A DNA stretch of 20,776 nt. Source: Euprymna scolopes. Taxonomy: Eukaryota > Mollusca > Cephalopoda > Sepiida > Sepiolidae. The stretch spans positions 100,575,750 to 100,596,525 of the forward strand of contig CM044504.1 in the NCBI GenBank assembly GCA_024364805.1, in the 5' to 3' direction. The notes under the pieces are model-generated. The model saw only the letters and a program-made list of their open reading frames with translations, made no database searches and had not been told where the DNA came from. Below are positions 1 through 9,461 of the stretch, piece by piece; within the stretch, counting starts at the first letter, position 1; each line of letters starts with the position of its first letter. A program made the translations under genes and the position numbers.

Positions 1-39
1 CTCTGGGCCTTGATAATGTGGTGATGCCTTTGTAAAAAA

Positions 40-108
40 TGTATATATATATATAGGTTTGTATATATGCACATACACACATACACATATATATATATTT
101 ATATATAG
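40..108. repeat. AT/AC microsatellite
   Basis: Compound low-complexity tract of TA and AC dinucleotides with a few interruptions. It is imperfect, so it is probably an old or repeatedly mutated array. It lies just upstream of the minus-strand tRNA-like piece and could be that element's degenerate 3' tail. Confidence 0.8.
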
Positions 109-131
109 TACTGATTTCAAAATTTAACAAA

Positions 132-208
132 TGACTTAGGTGCTCTCAACTAGAACTGAAACCAATGCAATTCGCGCGACAACCGCGTTCTCTACCGTTT
201 GTGCTATG
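132..208 (-). other. tRNA-like piece, probable SINE head
   Basis: On the minus strand, TAGCACAAACGGTAGAG (plus 190-206) resembles a pol III box A, and TGGTTTCAGTTCTA (plus 151-164) resembles a weak box B. Between them is an anticodon-arm-like hairpin with four G-C pairs around a seven-base loop, GTTGTCG, which keeps the T expected before the anticodon. Box B departs from GGTTCGANNCC and the acceptor stem is not preserved, so this is not a working tRNA gene. A decayed tRNA-derived SINE head is the best reading. Which tRNA it came from cannot be settled by eye. Confidence 0.4.
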
Positions 209-679
209 GACGGATATATAAGAAAGATTTAAAATTAAACCACTTCAAACCATCAATGAATTTGCGCATGCGCAAAAGTTATAGAAATATGTCAACAAGT
301 TGAAATGAACATTTTGCCCGCTTCTGTACGCGTTAAGCTAAACTTTTACTCGTTAGAAACCATTCTTGGTGTATGGTCACTATTTCCTGTTATGTGACTA
401 GTAGTTTAAGAGTTTATTGGTTAAATATTTTTACACAGACACACATATAAGCATACATCTACTGTTTTATTTATATAGATTTATTTATTCAGATATCTCT
501 TGCGGAATACTCACCCATGAGAAATACTTCAGGAATAAAACTCCATGAAAAATCTGGTGTGGAAACTTTAAGACAATTTGGCGTTACTTATAACTTTGTT
601 CTACCAGCTCTTACGACAGCGTTGGTGCCAAACTATATCAGTCTTGTTATTTTGGATCTATCAGAGATCTGGAGAGGGA
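209..679. other. unassigned AT-rich DNA with NRF1-like palindrome
   Basis: No gene is recognised. The one clear structure is a perfect 16-base palindrome, TTTGCGCATGCGCAAA, at 261-276. It contains TGCGCATGCGCA, the consensus bound by the NRF1 transcription factor in animals. Short open frames at 517-793 overlap one another in different phases, show no family features, and are treated as chance. Confidence 0.5.
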
Positions 680-728
680 GTAGATCATGCTACACGGGAA
701 GCAGCCCGTACTTCATCTCACACCGTTA
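680..728 (+). repeat. dispersed 48-bp repeat, copy 1
   Basis: The stretch beginning GTAGATCATGCTACACG recurs at 1643-1692 in the same orientation with only a few differences and a shared CTTCATCTCA end. The second copy lies between two ATGT arrays, which suggests a small retroposon or SINE fragment whose family is not named here. Confidence 0.65.
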
Positions 729-802
729 GCATCTTAAGTATTCATCATCTATGGTCGACCCTATTGTTTCACAAGTTTCGAAATTTTTTATAACTTTTAA
801 AA

Positions 803-1190
803 ATTATTCGCTAAATTTTTACTTGATTCCCACCTTAACATTTTACTTTAAAATGACGACTTAACGCAGTTTTCGGGTATGCTGAAAACGAATATCGCAT
901 TTAAATTTTTCGCAAATAAGTAGTTTTCTCGGATATTAAGCAATGTATTTCCTTATGTAAAAAGTGGTGGTCATTGTTGTACGCGCAAGAGCGTATATTT
1001 TTGGCGCATACAATAACCACCACTTTTTACATAAAGATTTACATTGCTTAATATCTGGAAACTACTTATTTGCGGAAAATTTAAATGCGATATTCGTTTT
1101 CAGCATACTCGAAAACCTTAAGAGGTAATCATTTTAAAGGCAAATGTTAAGATTGAAACCAAGTAAAAATTTACCAATTATTCTAACTAT
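803..1190. repeat. large foldback (inverted-repeat) element
   Basis: The left arm (about 803-986) is largely the reverse complement of the right arm (about 1004-1190), around a loop of only about 17 bases (987-1003). Landmarks on the left are TATGCTGAAAACGAATATCG, then AAATAAGTAG, then AAAAAGTGGTGGT. The right arm carries their complements in reverse order. Weaker pairing may continue to about 777 and 1206. There is no open frame inside. Such near-closed hairpins are typical of foldback or MITE-type non-autonomous DNA transposons, or of inverted duplications. I could not identify a transposase family or a confident target-site duplication. Confidence 0.8.
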
Positions 1191-1604
1191 TATCCTAATT
1201 TTCGATAATATTCTCAACGTTTCTAGAAATGTAACCTCCTAACTTCTTCAGGTGAGTGGATACGTGTCTCAATGGACAAATGTGTTAAGTAGCAATCAGT
1301 TCTAAGTGACAATCTTCTGCGATCCTAACTAGAAATTAAATCGCGAAGATCGGCCGTACTGAACAATGAGACGATACACCGGGTCGTCAGTTCGCACAGG
1401 TGTTCATTGGTATGAGTTAGATTCTTTTAGGCACTTATGAAGTATAAGGATCATGCTATCGTCGGAATTTTCCGAACAGCTTACGTAAAATGCCGAAATA
1501 TGCCGAAACGTATAAATAAAATTGCAGCAAACAACATCATTTAAGAAAATGTTTACTTGCTATTATTAGGTTATCTATAATATAAATCTCACTTTTCTGT
1601 TTAA
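1191..1604. other. unassigned stretch holding a dispersed repeat
   Basis: No gene is recognised. Positions 1440-1515 match, in reverse complement, positions 3174-3245; both carry GTCGGAATTTTCCG and TGCCGAA. The rest of the interval shows nothing I can assign. Confidence 0.5.
1440..1515 (+). repeat. dispersed 70-bp repeat, plus copy
   Basis: Contains ATAAGGATC, CTATCGTCGGAATTTTCCG and two TGCCGAA motifs in that order. The complement of 3174-3245 has the same order and spacing, so the two are diverged copies of one repeat in opposite orientations. Confidence 0.65.
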
Positions 1605-1632
1605 ATGTATGTATGTATGTATGTATGTATGT
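1605..1632. repeat. (ATGT)n microsatellite
   Basis: About seven ATGT units. It sits immediately before the second copy of the 48-bp repeat. ATGT arrays recur at 1703 and 2340, which suggests they are tails of or insertion sites for the same small elements. Confidence 0.9.
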
Positions 1633-1642
1633 TTTAAAGTTT

Positions 1643-1692
1643 GTAGATCATGCTACACGAGAAGCAGCCTGTCCTTCATCTCATATCATCAT
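1643..1692 (+). repeat. dispersed 48-bp repeat, copy 2
   Basis: Second copy of the repeat at 680-728, in the same orientation. It begins GTAGATCATGCTACACGAG and ends CTTCATCTCATATCATC. ATGT microsatellites flank it on both sides. Confidence 0.65.
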
Positions 1693-1702
1693 ATCATCAT
1701 TT

Positions 1703-1742
1703 ATGTATGTATGTATGTATGTATGTATGTATGTATGTATGT
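1703..1742. repeat. (ATGT)n microsatellite
   Basis: About ten nearly perfect ATGT units following the second 48-bp repeat copy. Confidence 0.95.
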
Positions 1743-2339
1743 CAGGTCATGTCATATGCTACTGGTACCATGTAACCCAGTACTACCTGCCTCATGGTCG
1801 GGTCACCGGTGACTAAACTGGTTCCCTCACCAGACTTGTTTGGTGAAGAGGGTGGCTAGTCTCCCTGAAGGATTAAAACAAGACCTTCCAAAGGGCGAAT
1901 GAACCCCTTTTCGGGGTCAACGGCCAACTAGCACCGTGTGTGTTTTTGTGCATCTATTTATGTGTTGGGGTGGAGAGGGCTCCCGTAAGCCGTAGTGAAG
2001 GCAACTTTTCTAGGGGAAGCAAATCTCTGATTAAAAAACAAAAAAAAACAAAGCGGGAGACTAGTACCTGCATTAAGCTGGTCTACAGTTTAACTTGTTG
2101 CTGGCTATCTTGCTCTTGCTTGTTGCTGGATCTCAACATTTTGAACCGAGAGAGAGAGAGAGAGAGAGAGAGACTTAGCTGTCGTACATAGCTAAGACTC
2201 TGTCACCTCATCTGTGTATAGATACTCCCTCAGGTATTTGTCTATAAAAATGGTCCTGTGGCGATGGAAGTAATTTTTGGGCTCATGGATTTTAAGTGTC
2301 TGAGGGAGTGGCACTCGTCTGACAAGACATTGCAATCAT
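1743..2339. repeat. unclassified interspersed repeat between ATGT arrays
   Basis: Moderately GC-rich stretch bounded by ATGT arrays at both ends. It holds a perfect palindrome, GTCACCGGTGAC (1802-1813), a small hairpin (ACCCC, TTTTC loop, GGGGT near 1905), a GA array (2148-2173), and a nine-base inverted repeat, CTCCCTCAG (2225-2233) with CTGAGGGAG (2300-2308). I recognise no coding sequence. The bounding arrays and internal hairpins suggest a retroposon or other interspersed element of unknown family. Confidence 0.4.
2148..2173. repeat. (GA)n microsatellite
   Basis: About thirteen GA dinucleotides, uninterrupted. Confidence 0.9.
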
Positions 2340-2427
2340 CATGTATGTATGTATGTATGTAAGTATGTATGTCTGTCTGTATGTATGTATGTATGTATGT
2401 ATGTATGTATGTATGTATCTATGTATG
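2340..2427. repeat. (ATGT)n microsatellite
   Basis: ATGT array with a few variant units (AAGT, CTGT). It is the longest of the three ATGT arrays in this end of the window. Confidence 0.95.
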
Positions 2428-3173
2428 CCTAAAACTTTCGCCAGAGGCGGCGAATTTTCACGAGATCGGTATCGTTTTAAAGCTCGACCTTTTCGGATGA
2501 CAAATATCGAAAAAATTGGCCAAAAACATTAATTCCTTCACCCTTAACTGGGCACTTTTCTACAAAAGAGGGGTCGCGTTTTTCGCCGATATTTTTTAAA
2601 GTTATCCGATTTTTTCGATTGTCTAGCCTTAATTTAAATCTACGTCACTTCCGGTTTGAAGATGGACGCAACAGCAAAGACATCCCGTTTTTTTTCACGC
2701 TCTTTTCCTCCTTCGCGGTACGGGATTGAGCCTGACTGCCTACTATCACTTTTTTTTTTGCTCAAGACACACCTCCAAACACCCAGACAATACCGGACAC
2801 CCAGGCTAGTAATATTTAAAAAAGAACAACAAAATATTTATCTTGATTTGAACAAAGGACGTCGCAAAGAAAAAAAAATTATGAGACTTACCTTACAATG
2901 AATATTTTTTCTTGATTTGAATTTTACTTTTCTCCAAGTTTTGTAAAAAAAAAACTGGCCATTAATTATTCATTGTATTTTCTTCGTAAACACAAAAAAT
3001 ATCGTTTTCATTTTCAAGAAATTTTTCATTCAGTTATCTTCGTAATATAAATATTCATAAATAAATATAAGAAACAATATATTTTTAATTGAAAAATAAA
3101 ATAGACCAGAGATTGCGCCCCCCCATCCGAAAAAATACAAAGCAAAAAACAAAAAAAACAAAATATCGAAACT
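2428..3173. other. unassigned AT-rich DNA with promoter-like motif cluster
   Basis: No gene is confirmed. Around 2640-2672 lie TACGTCA (CRE-like), ACTTCCGG (ETS-like) and AAGATGG (YY1-like) in close succession, an arrangement common at animal housekeeping promoters. The 81-codon frame that follows at 2656 has no recognisable domain. A weak inverted repeat spans roughly 2493-2608, with TCGGAT-like ends and GGCCAAAAAC/GTTTTTCGCC cores. From 2870 onward the sequence is A/T homopolymer-rich. Confidence 0.4.
2640..2672 (+). promoter_or_regulatory. CRE/ETS/YY1-like motif cluster
   Basis: TACGTCA, ACTTCCGG and AAGATGG occur within about 30 bases in an AT-rich setting. Each matches a known factor consensus (CREB/ATF, ETS family, YY1). 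The combination is typical of TATA-less animal promoters, but no downstream gene is visible in the window. It may be chance or a promoter carried by a repeat. Confidence 0.25.
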
Positions 3174-3245
3174 TTCGTTCGGCACCTTCCGGCGTGTTAA
3201 GTAAACTATCCGGAAAATTCCGACAATAGTTCGGTCCTTATCCTG
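3174..3245 (-). repeat. dispersed 70-bp repeat, minus copy
   Basis: The reverse complement matches 1440-1515 across GTCGGAATTTTCCG and the neighbouring GCCG motifs. It lies within an otherwise A/T-rich region. Confidence 0.65.
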
Positions 3246-5559
3246 CATAAGCATCTACATAGCAAGATGGTTATCTTGTGTTTTGAATTTACTAACTCAC
3301 TGGATCTTTTTCTCTTTCTCTCGAGTTGGGGGTGCTTCGTTGTCGTTTGTCGATCAAAACAAGAAACACCATTTTGTTTTTTAACGGCTACACTCGTCGT
3401 TAATAAAACACGACAACAAGGGAATAAAATATAAAATGGGAAATCTTGCGGTAAAACAAACAAACAAAAAAGAACGAAAAAATAATGGAAAAAAGAAAAT
3501 ATATATAAAAAACTAAAAATGTAAAAACAAACAAGTCAATCATTTTTTTTTTGTCTTTTTACTTTCTAGTCTGGTTTAATTGTAACGCGAGACTTTTTTT
3601 CAAGTCATTAAGCCAGAAGTTCTTGGTATATTTGTGATGCAATCGGCCGGTAATCACTCGTTGGCTGTCGAAGAAGCACATTTTTTCCCACGATTTGTAC
3701 CGCCGCAATGTGCTCCGGTGGTCGAAAGAAACGCATAGTAAAAAGGGTGGAGCCATAAGACATCTAATAAAAACGTAGTTAATGGAAACTCTGGGTACGA
3801 CCGTTCATATCCGGCCCTTAAGTAATTATAAACAACAAAGAAACAAAAACAACTTATATTGTTAGTCCAGTCACATTGTCAAGAAGAGTTATTACCCTAA
3901 AATACCCAACACTTTGCAACAAATTAACATGTTACAAGAATTAGGTATTGATTTCATTAAATTTATGTCCGAAAAAACGGGCATTTATTTAGTCAATATT
4001 TTCTGGTGATTGGGAAACAGCGGCGACTAAAAAGGTAAAATCCCATGGAAAATTCATAAAAAAATCTATTTATTTGATTGCATCCTTCTTTAAGATTACG
4101 CAATTTTACATAAGATAAGTTTTGTATTTCGTATTTAATAAAATTCAGTATCAGTATTAACGAATTGTGTTCTTTTTTTCCTTTAATTAAATGTTCTAAT
4201 GCTCTTTTTCAAAAAGCTCTCATTCATTATCAACAGTCCGACTGTTTGACAGATCTTGCCTACTGTGCTTGTCGTCATTTTTCAATTATAAGGCCTTGCT
4301 ATTCGGTAGCCTCGGACGTATGAACTAACTAATGAAAGTACAAACAGAATATTTTTCTCTCTCTCTCTTTTTTATTTTTTTATTTTTATTTATTTTTTTT
4401 TACGGAAATCGCTCCAGACAAGTCATGAATCCACTTGATGTAAGGAGTTGACGAGAACAAAATATGATTATCGTAAAGACAGGTGATACCTATTTTAATT
4501 TTGCAAAGGTCAAGGGAAACAGGGAGTTATACAAGTCTGAAATCCTTAGAAAGAAGCTATTGCAATAGGAAGCTGTATTACAGTGAGGTATGAAAACAGA
4601 GAATCGATGGAAACCACTAGAACAACGAGAGAAACGAGTTAGAACAAAAGAATAGAACAGACAATTCTAAAAAAAAGACTAAAAACCATGATAGTATCTA
4701 TAGAAAAGACTGAGACTAGCAACGCCACGTTTGTGAGAGAGAGAGGGTGCAGAGAAGTACTGGGCCAAAATTTAAAAATAAGTTTTTGCAGCCTATCAAG
4801 AACCCTGGAATCGGACAGAGATTCAACAGTTTAAAAATGATAACAGTACTCCATACATGGTTTGATTTGAAAAACATGCCGTAAGTAATAAAAGATATCC
4901 TTGTTTAAAAGTGTCTTTTGGGCCTTCATAAATAGTAACTCGTTACTAGGAGATAAAATTAAATAATATCAGCAAATAATTATTGCTAGAAGAACCGCCA
5001 GGGATGAACGCTTGTTGTAATTTATGTTTTTAATCATGGCTGAACACAATGCTGGAAATTTACATTTCTCTATAATTAGATAACAATTTACTTGTGTGAA
5101 TAAAATAAAGTGTTCAGTTCGAAATTCTGTTTCACACAAATTTCCCCGGAGTTGATAAGACACATATGAAGAAGGTTGGCTCTGACATCGACTGAAGCTT
5201 TATCAGAATAACAACTAAATTGAGAATAGTAGTCCGAATAATGCCAATTGCATCGGGCCTATAGAGCTCAATTACGCATGAATACACAGCCCACCTATTC
5301 ATCTAAAACATGTGCTCAACTAAAAGCCTAGAACTAGCAAGTTCGAAATATGTGTTGTTCAAAAGAAAATGATCAAAATAATTGCCAGAAACATCGAAAA
5401 CTAAATCATCGTTATTTCGTAGGAATCCAACGATCATATTGTTGGCTTTGGTTTTCCTGATGTTTTTCTAGTTGTAATTCTTTCTATAAAACCATCGGGT
5501 ACTTATGGGAAGGGGCGCATGAAGTCCGGCAACATCCGAATTAAAAATGATTGCGCGGA
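3246..5559. other. unassigned stretch, no gene seen
   Basis: More than two kilobases of AT-rich DNA with poly-A/poly-T runs (3440-3550, 4350-4400), a short GA run (4735-4746), and no frame above about 85 codons. The patch at 3580-3760 is more GC-balanced and could be an old repeat, but I cannot match it to anything. No splice-flanked exon or RNA gene is supportable. Confidence 0.5.
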
Positions 5560-5632
5560 ACTGACTGGATTCGACCTTAGAACATCCAGGTCGTCAGTCC
5601 GTATCGTTAACCCCTTGACCAAGGTATGATAG
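5560..5632 (-). other. tRNA-like piece, probable SINE head
   Basis: On the minus strand, CTTGGTCAAGGGGTTAACG (near plus 5605-5623) resembles box A. GGTCGAATCC (plus 5568-5577) is close to the box B consensus, with one T missing. The spacing suits a tRNA-derived pol III promoter. The anticodon arm pairs poorly, so a decayed SINE head fits better than a tRNA gene. Confidence 0.5.
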
Positions 5633-5634
5633 GA

Positions 5635-5890
5635 TGTAAGAAAAGGAAAACAAAACTAGTTTAATAAAACTGAGTTATATTTTAGCATTTCATTACTCAT
5701 AAACGTTTGTAATGCCACAAATAAAAAAATTAATAAGTTTAATGTACTAAGATATCTATATATCTATATCTATAAAGTCAAACCCAAATGGGTTGTGGTG
5801 TGATCCCTGTCCTTGGTAAAGGCCATTCTGGACAACGGTAGCGTCTTTGAAAAATATTAAGAATCTCACCAACAATTTTTATAATCTCTA
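5635..5890. other. unassigned AT-rich gap
   Basis: Includes a short TATCTA-rich run near 5752-5772. Nothing else is recognised. It forms the left flank of Helitron A. Confidence 0.5.
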
Positions 5891-6876
5891 TCTCTACTAT
5901 TATATAAAAATCACTTTGTGTGTGAGAGTTCCTTCCTCATAGGTTCCAAAACGGCTGAGCCTATCTTTTGTCAAATTTCACACAAAACTAATTTATATGT
6001 CTGGCAGTGTTCTTAGATATGTTTTGTACAGAAATTCATCCGATAAGTATCGAAAATCGAAAATATCCGATCTTAAAAATAGCCTTTCTTTCTTATACAT
6101 AAAAGAGAAGAACTTTTGGTACTCGTGCACTTTTGTCATGGTGCTGAAATAATAGCGTTGTTATTTTAAAAGCCATTCTTAACATGGGGAGGGGAGGGTG
6201 TTTTGTAACTATTCTGTTATTCCACCTTACAATTTAATAAAAATCGTGAAGCTTTAATTTAACCTGAAAAAAAAAAAACTATTTAAAAATAGCGCGGTGG
6301 CAAAAGTACATAAGCACCGAATTTTTACAGGGGGAATATTTTACGTTACACCGGCCAAGAGAGAGATACTACAATCTTAGCAAATCATTTCTTCTTCAAA
6401 AAACAGAATTATTGCCACCTGGTGATGTGGCCGAGTGGTAGGGCTTTCAACTACAGATCGAATGGTCTCTTGTTCAAGCCCGGGTGTACCTCATCATTTT
6501 ATTTTATTTTTTCTTATCCATGAGTTCAATTTACGATAAAAGAAGAGGTAGTATTTAAAATCGCCGCAAATCATTTCTTTGTTTGCATATTTTAAATTAA
6601 ACATTAATCATAAGTGACTTTTCCAGGGCATTCATCGTCAAGCCCAAATATCAACTGACGTGATATTGTAAACAAACACAGACGGAATTTGATGAACAGC
6701 ATTAGCATTATTATTTTTTTTATCTAATTTTTTTTTTTTTGCGAATTAGTTCACCGAGCAAATTATTCCTCGTAATATATAATATTCAATAGAGGATTGA
6801 TTCTATAATAATACTTACGCAATCTGCATCAATTAATATCATATTTAAGCGTATTGTACGGCCGGAAAACAGCTAG
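5891..6876 (+). mobile_element. Helitron A, non-autonomous
   Basis: The 5' end is TCTCTACTATTATATAAA after a host A. The 3' end is CTAG before a host T, which is the A|TC...CTAG|T structure of Helitrons with no target duplication. The 5' subterminal region carries TTGTGTGTGAGAG and AAACGGCTGAGCC, features I associate with invertebrate Helitron 5' ends. The 3' last 50 bases (ATCTGCATCAATTAAT, then GCGTATTGTACGGCCGG) match the end of Helitron B. The usual terminal hairpin is eroded. There is no Rep/helicase coding, so it depended on a partner for movement. A tRNA-like cassette lies at 6421-6499. Confidence 0.7.
6421..6499 (+). other. tRNA-like cassette inside Helitron A
   Basis: TGGCCGAGTGG (box A) and GTTCAAGCC (box B) are separated as in a tRNA. 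The ends GGTGATG and CATCATT can pair as a seven-base acceptor stem with two G-T pairs. The anticodon-arm-like hairpin has the loop CTACAGA, and four of its five stem pairs form. The T stem is weak. A T-rich stretch, ATTTTATTTTATTTTTT, follows. It is probably a tRNA-derived SINE nested in the Helitron or captured by it, rather than a functional tRNA. It has the same orientation as its host, as does the cassette in Helitron B. Confidence 0.6.
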
Positions 6877-8008
6877 TTTAATTATAAAACTTATATTTTA
6901 GCAATGGAAGAAAATGAAAGAATATATACGGAAGATACATGCTTATAAAATTGAAATAAATAAAACATTAAGAAAATAGAAGGGTCACCAGTTAGCAAGT
7001 GCTAACTTTAAAAATAAAGAGAATTCCGAAAATTAAAAATACAGAAAAACGAAATTTCAGAACATATCCTTTTTATACAAGAGATAAGAATATAAAAGCA
7101 ATTTTCAGTCATTTACGTAGATATGTGTTTGAAGAAAATCGAGATTGTAATCGCAAGTTTATATGTTCATAGTGTAAATAATATGCGCATGTAAGTAATA
7201 TACGTATGTGAGTATTTGGCAGCGTGGCATTGTATATGTGTGTGTTGGTTTACCTTGTTATTGTTGATGCGCATATAATTGTAAATAACAGTTCGTTGCT
7301 GTTCGCCCGACTGTCGCTAGTGCATTAGAATATGTGCGCGAGATGGAGAAAGCTTGTATGTGAGTTATTGAGTCTTTTCTGCTTCCTCCAGCCAAATGCA
7401 CGGATAGGAAATATTGAGCAGACATTCTGGGGGCCTGTTTAAGTTTCGACCAGCTTTAAAGTACTGTACAAAACTGATTTTGTTGACCAAGTCTTATAGG
7501 GGTTTCAAATTTAGCACTGGTTTAATACATTGACATAGATGTGTTGTTTTAGGGGTTGAAATGGTTTTCATTAGTTGAAAACTGAGTTCACACTTTCATG
7601 TGAAAACTTACTTATTTTCAGAAGTAACGAGTGGAGTGAATCGAAACGAAGCGAAGAAAGGAAGGGGTAACATATTAGAGCAAGATGCTTTCTAGCGTTC
7701 AATCGAATCGCTTTGCTTTTGAAAAGTCGCTATTTATTTGATATTGTTACACCATATTATTGACAATATAACAACGTACGTCGCTACAATTCATAAAAAA
7801 AAAATGACTTAGTCTGGCCCAGTATAATATGAAATAGTTTTAATTGATCGATGAAAAATAAAATTCAGCAAGGGACATAACACTTATATACTTTGCAGAA
7901 GATAAAAGCTGTCTCTCTTACAAATAAGATTTTATATATAAACAAAAACAGGAATAAAATAAAATGAATGAGAACATTAATTCACTGGATTAAATATGCA
8001 AATCTCAG
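6877..8008. other. unassigned stretch, no gene seen
   Basis: AT-rich DNA with no frame of note. A small palindromic stretch, ATATTGTTAC...GACAATAT, lies at about 7740-7772. No repeat shared with the rest of the window was found. Confidence 0.5.
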
Positions 8009-8057
<49 letters not shown>

Positions 8058-8058
8058 G
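8009..8058. repeat. (TCTA)n microsatellite
   Basis: About twelve perfect TCTA/TATC units. Confidence 0.95.
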
Positions 8059-8330
8059 TAATTTAAAACAAATGTCCACATTAAAACCAGTTTTATTCAT
8101 TAAAACTTTACGACAAAAACAAAGTTAGTATTTATTGAAAAATAGTAGCTTTCTGACCTAAAATGGACGTAATATTGATGTTATTGTTTTTTCCTTCCGT
8201 TTCTAAAACTCAATCATATTCTGCAAAGCCCAAAACATGACCAAAACAGCTAAAATAAACATAATGAATAAATATTCGAAAATATAGAAAACTTGAAGCA
8301 TGAAAACTTTTACCAAAATAGCTGAACACC

Positions 8331-8366
8331 AAAAAGGTGACTTGTCGTAAAACAAAACAACAAAAC
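8331..8366 (+). repeat. partial copy of TGCCGTAAAACAAAAC repeat
   Basis: CAAAAAGGTGACTTGTCGT followed by AAAACAAAACAACAAAAC resembles the end of the repeat at 8937-9005. It lies on the opposite side of the 8436-8866 foldback from that repeat, so the foldback may have inserted into or been duplicated with this family. Confidence 0.4.
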
Positions 8367-8386
8367 TAAACACAATCAATAAATGT

Positions 8387-8408
8387 TAGGGTTTGTGTTC
8401 CTTGAATA
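8387..8408 (+). repeat. 22-bp direct repeat, left copy
   Basis: GTTAGGGTTTGTGTTCCTTGAA recurs with one difference at 8709-8730. One copy precedes the left arm of the foldback; the other abuts the inner edge of the right arm. Confidence 0.7.
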
Positions 8409-8435
8409 GAAGTACTGGTTGAGTTTGCATAAAAT

Positions 8436-8866
8436 AAAATACGTATTATATACGTTTGAAGCCAAAACAACGCATTATTACAAAATAAACATAATTATTT
8501 CTTTTGATCTGAAATTTATATTGAAATTTATAAATATTTTTCAAAGATACACTCCATCTTCAGTATGTCTTTCTTTTTTTTGCCATGTTGTTTTTGGAGC
8601 ATAGAATCAGTAGAAGTCCGTTTGTTGTTTTTATGGTAGTTTTTTCACGGTATTCTTTTTACGGTAGTCTTTTCGTCGGAACGGTGCGTTGGTCACGCGG
8701 AATTCACGTTAGGATTTGTGTTCCTTGAAAGAAAGACATACTGATGCTGAAGTGTATCTTTGAAATATATTCATAAGTTTCAATATAATTTTCAAACAAA
8801 ATAAATATCTGTTTATTTCGTAATAATGTGTTGTTTTGGCTTCAAATGTATGTAATATCTTATACA
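8436..8866. repeat. second foldback element, spaced arms
   Basis: The arms are about 8436-8575 and 8728-8866. Matching blocks, in complementary order, include TTGAAGCCAAAACAAC, CATTATTAC, AAATAAAC, TATATTGAAA, CAAAGATACACT and CAGTATGTCTTTCTTT. A 150-base unique spacer separates them. It contains a thrice-recurring GGTA(G/T)T(C/T)TTTT-type motif and no open frame. It looks like an inverted duplication or a MITE-like element unrelated to the 803-1190 foldback. If transcribed it would fold into a long imperfect double-stranded RNA. Confidence 0.75.
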
Positions 8867-8930
8867 ATCAATAAACATTCAACCATAACCATAAAAAAAT
8901 CAATAAACATTCAACCATAACCATAAAAAA
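8867..8930. repeat. 32-bp tandem duplication
   Basis: Two adjacent, essentially identical units begin ATCAATAAACATTCAACC (8867-8898 and 8899-8930). The near-identity suggests a recent duplication. Confidence 0.9.
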
Positions 8931-8936
8931 AAATTT

Positions 8937-9005
8937 CTTAAAAATTACTGCATTCGGCATTAAATAACCTGAAAAGGATTGATATGCCGTAAAACAAAAC
9001 AATAA
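8937..9005 (+). repeat. dispersed 70-bp repeat, plus copy
   Basis: Contains ATTCGGCATTAAATAACC, TGAAAAGG, and TGATATGCCGTAAAACAAAA in order. The reverse complement of 12913-12977 has nearly the same sequence throughout. Conservation is much higher than in the surrounding DNA, so this is a multi-copy element rather than chance. Confidence 0.8.
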
Positions 9006-9461
9006 AAACAATTGTGAAAAGGAAGTTTGCGCACGTTTTTGATTTGAGTCTCGACTTTGTAAAGAACGGGTGTCTTTGACCTTACAAGATAGAGCACTTG
9101 CATACCCGCCTTTCGTAACAGTAGTAATACACCTTGGGGGTAATTGCGGTTTGGGTGTTGGCGGTTACCGACAGTGCGATGCTGACGTTTATGGCCAAGA
9201 TCAGTAGGGGGTCTGGATGGGGTAGGAGTTGAGAGTCAACGGGTGTCATGGCCAACCTGAAAGCCATCGAAATTAGCCTTCATTGGCGACTGAGATTGAT
9301 TACCGGTTTTCAAACGAAATGAAAAGCCCACCCTGGGGCCCGGGAGGCGGTGGCACTCACTCATACACTTGACCCGTCGGGCTGCGTCTTGAAAACGAAA
9401 ACGACAAAAGGGAACGCGCATTTGTAAACTAAATACACGTTTGTCCTTCGATTTTTTTTTA
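9006..9461. other. unassigned, GC-richer patch
   Basis: Positions 9100-9420 are noticeably less AT-rich than their surroundings and lack simple repeats. Two 61-codon minus-strand frames (9082-9267, 9236-9421) overlap and show no domain. On the plus strand a hydrophobic run, GVIAVWVLAVTDSAML, begins at about 9137, but its frame closes within about 35 codons and no clear splice sites bound it. Possibly an old repeat or a lost exon; I cannot assign it. Confidence 0.35.

Noticed and set aside
2493-2608. Third foldback element
   Set aside because: Pairing between the arms is patchy and needs several gaps, so it was kept only as a remark.
3559-3756. 65-codon minus-strand frame in a GC-balanced patch
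   Set aside because: No recognisable domain, no splice context, and length within chance expectation.
6421-6499. Functional tRNA gene
   Set aside because: Box A, box B and acceptor pairing are present, but the T stem is weak, a T-rich tail follows, and the piece lies inside a Helitron. A tRNA-derived element is more likely.
9134-9238. Transmembrane exon on the plus strand
   Set aside because: The hydrophobic run is short, a stop lies just upstream in frame, and no credible acceptor and donor pair bounds it.
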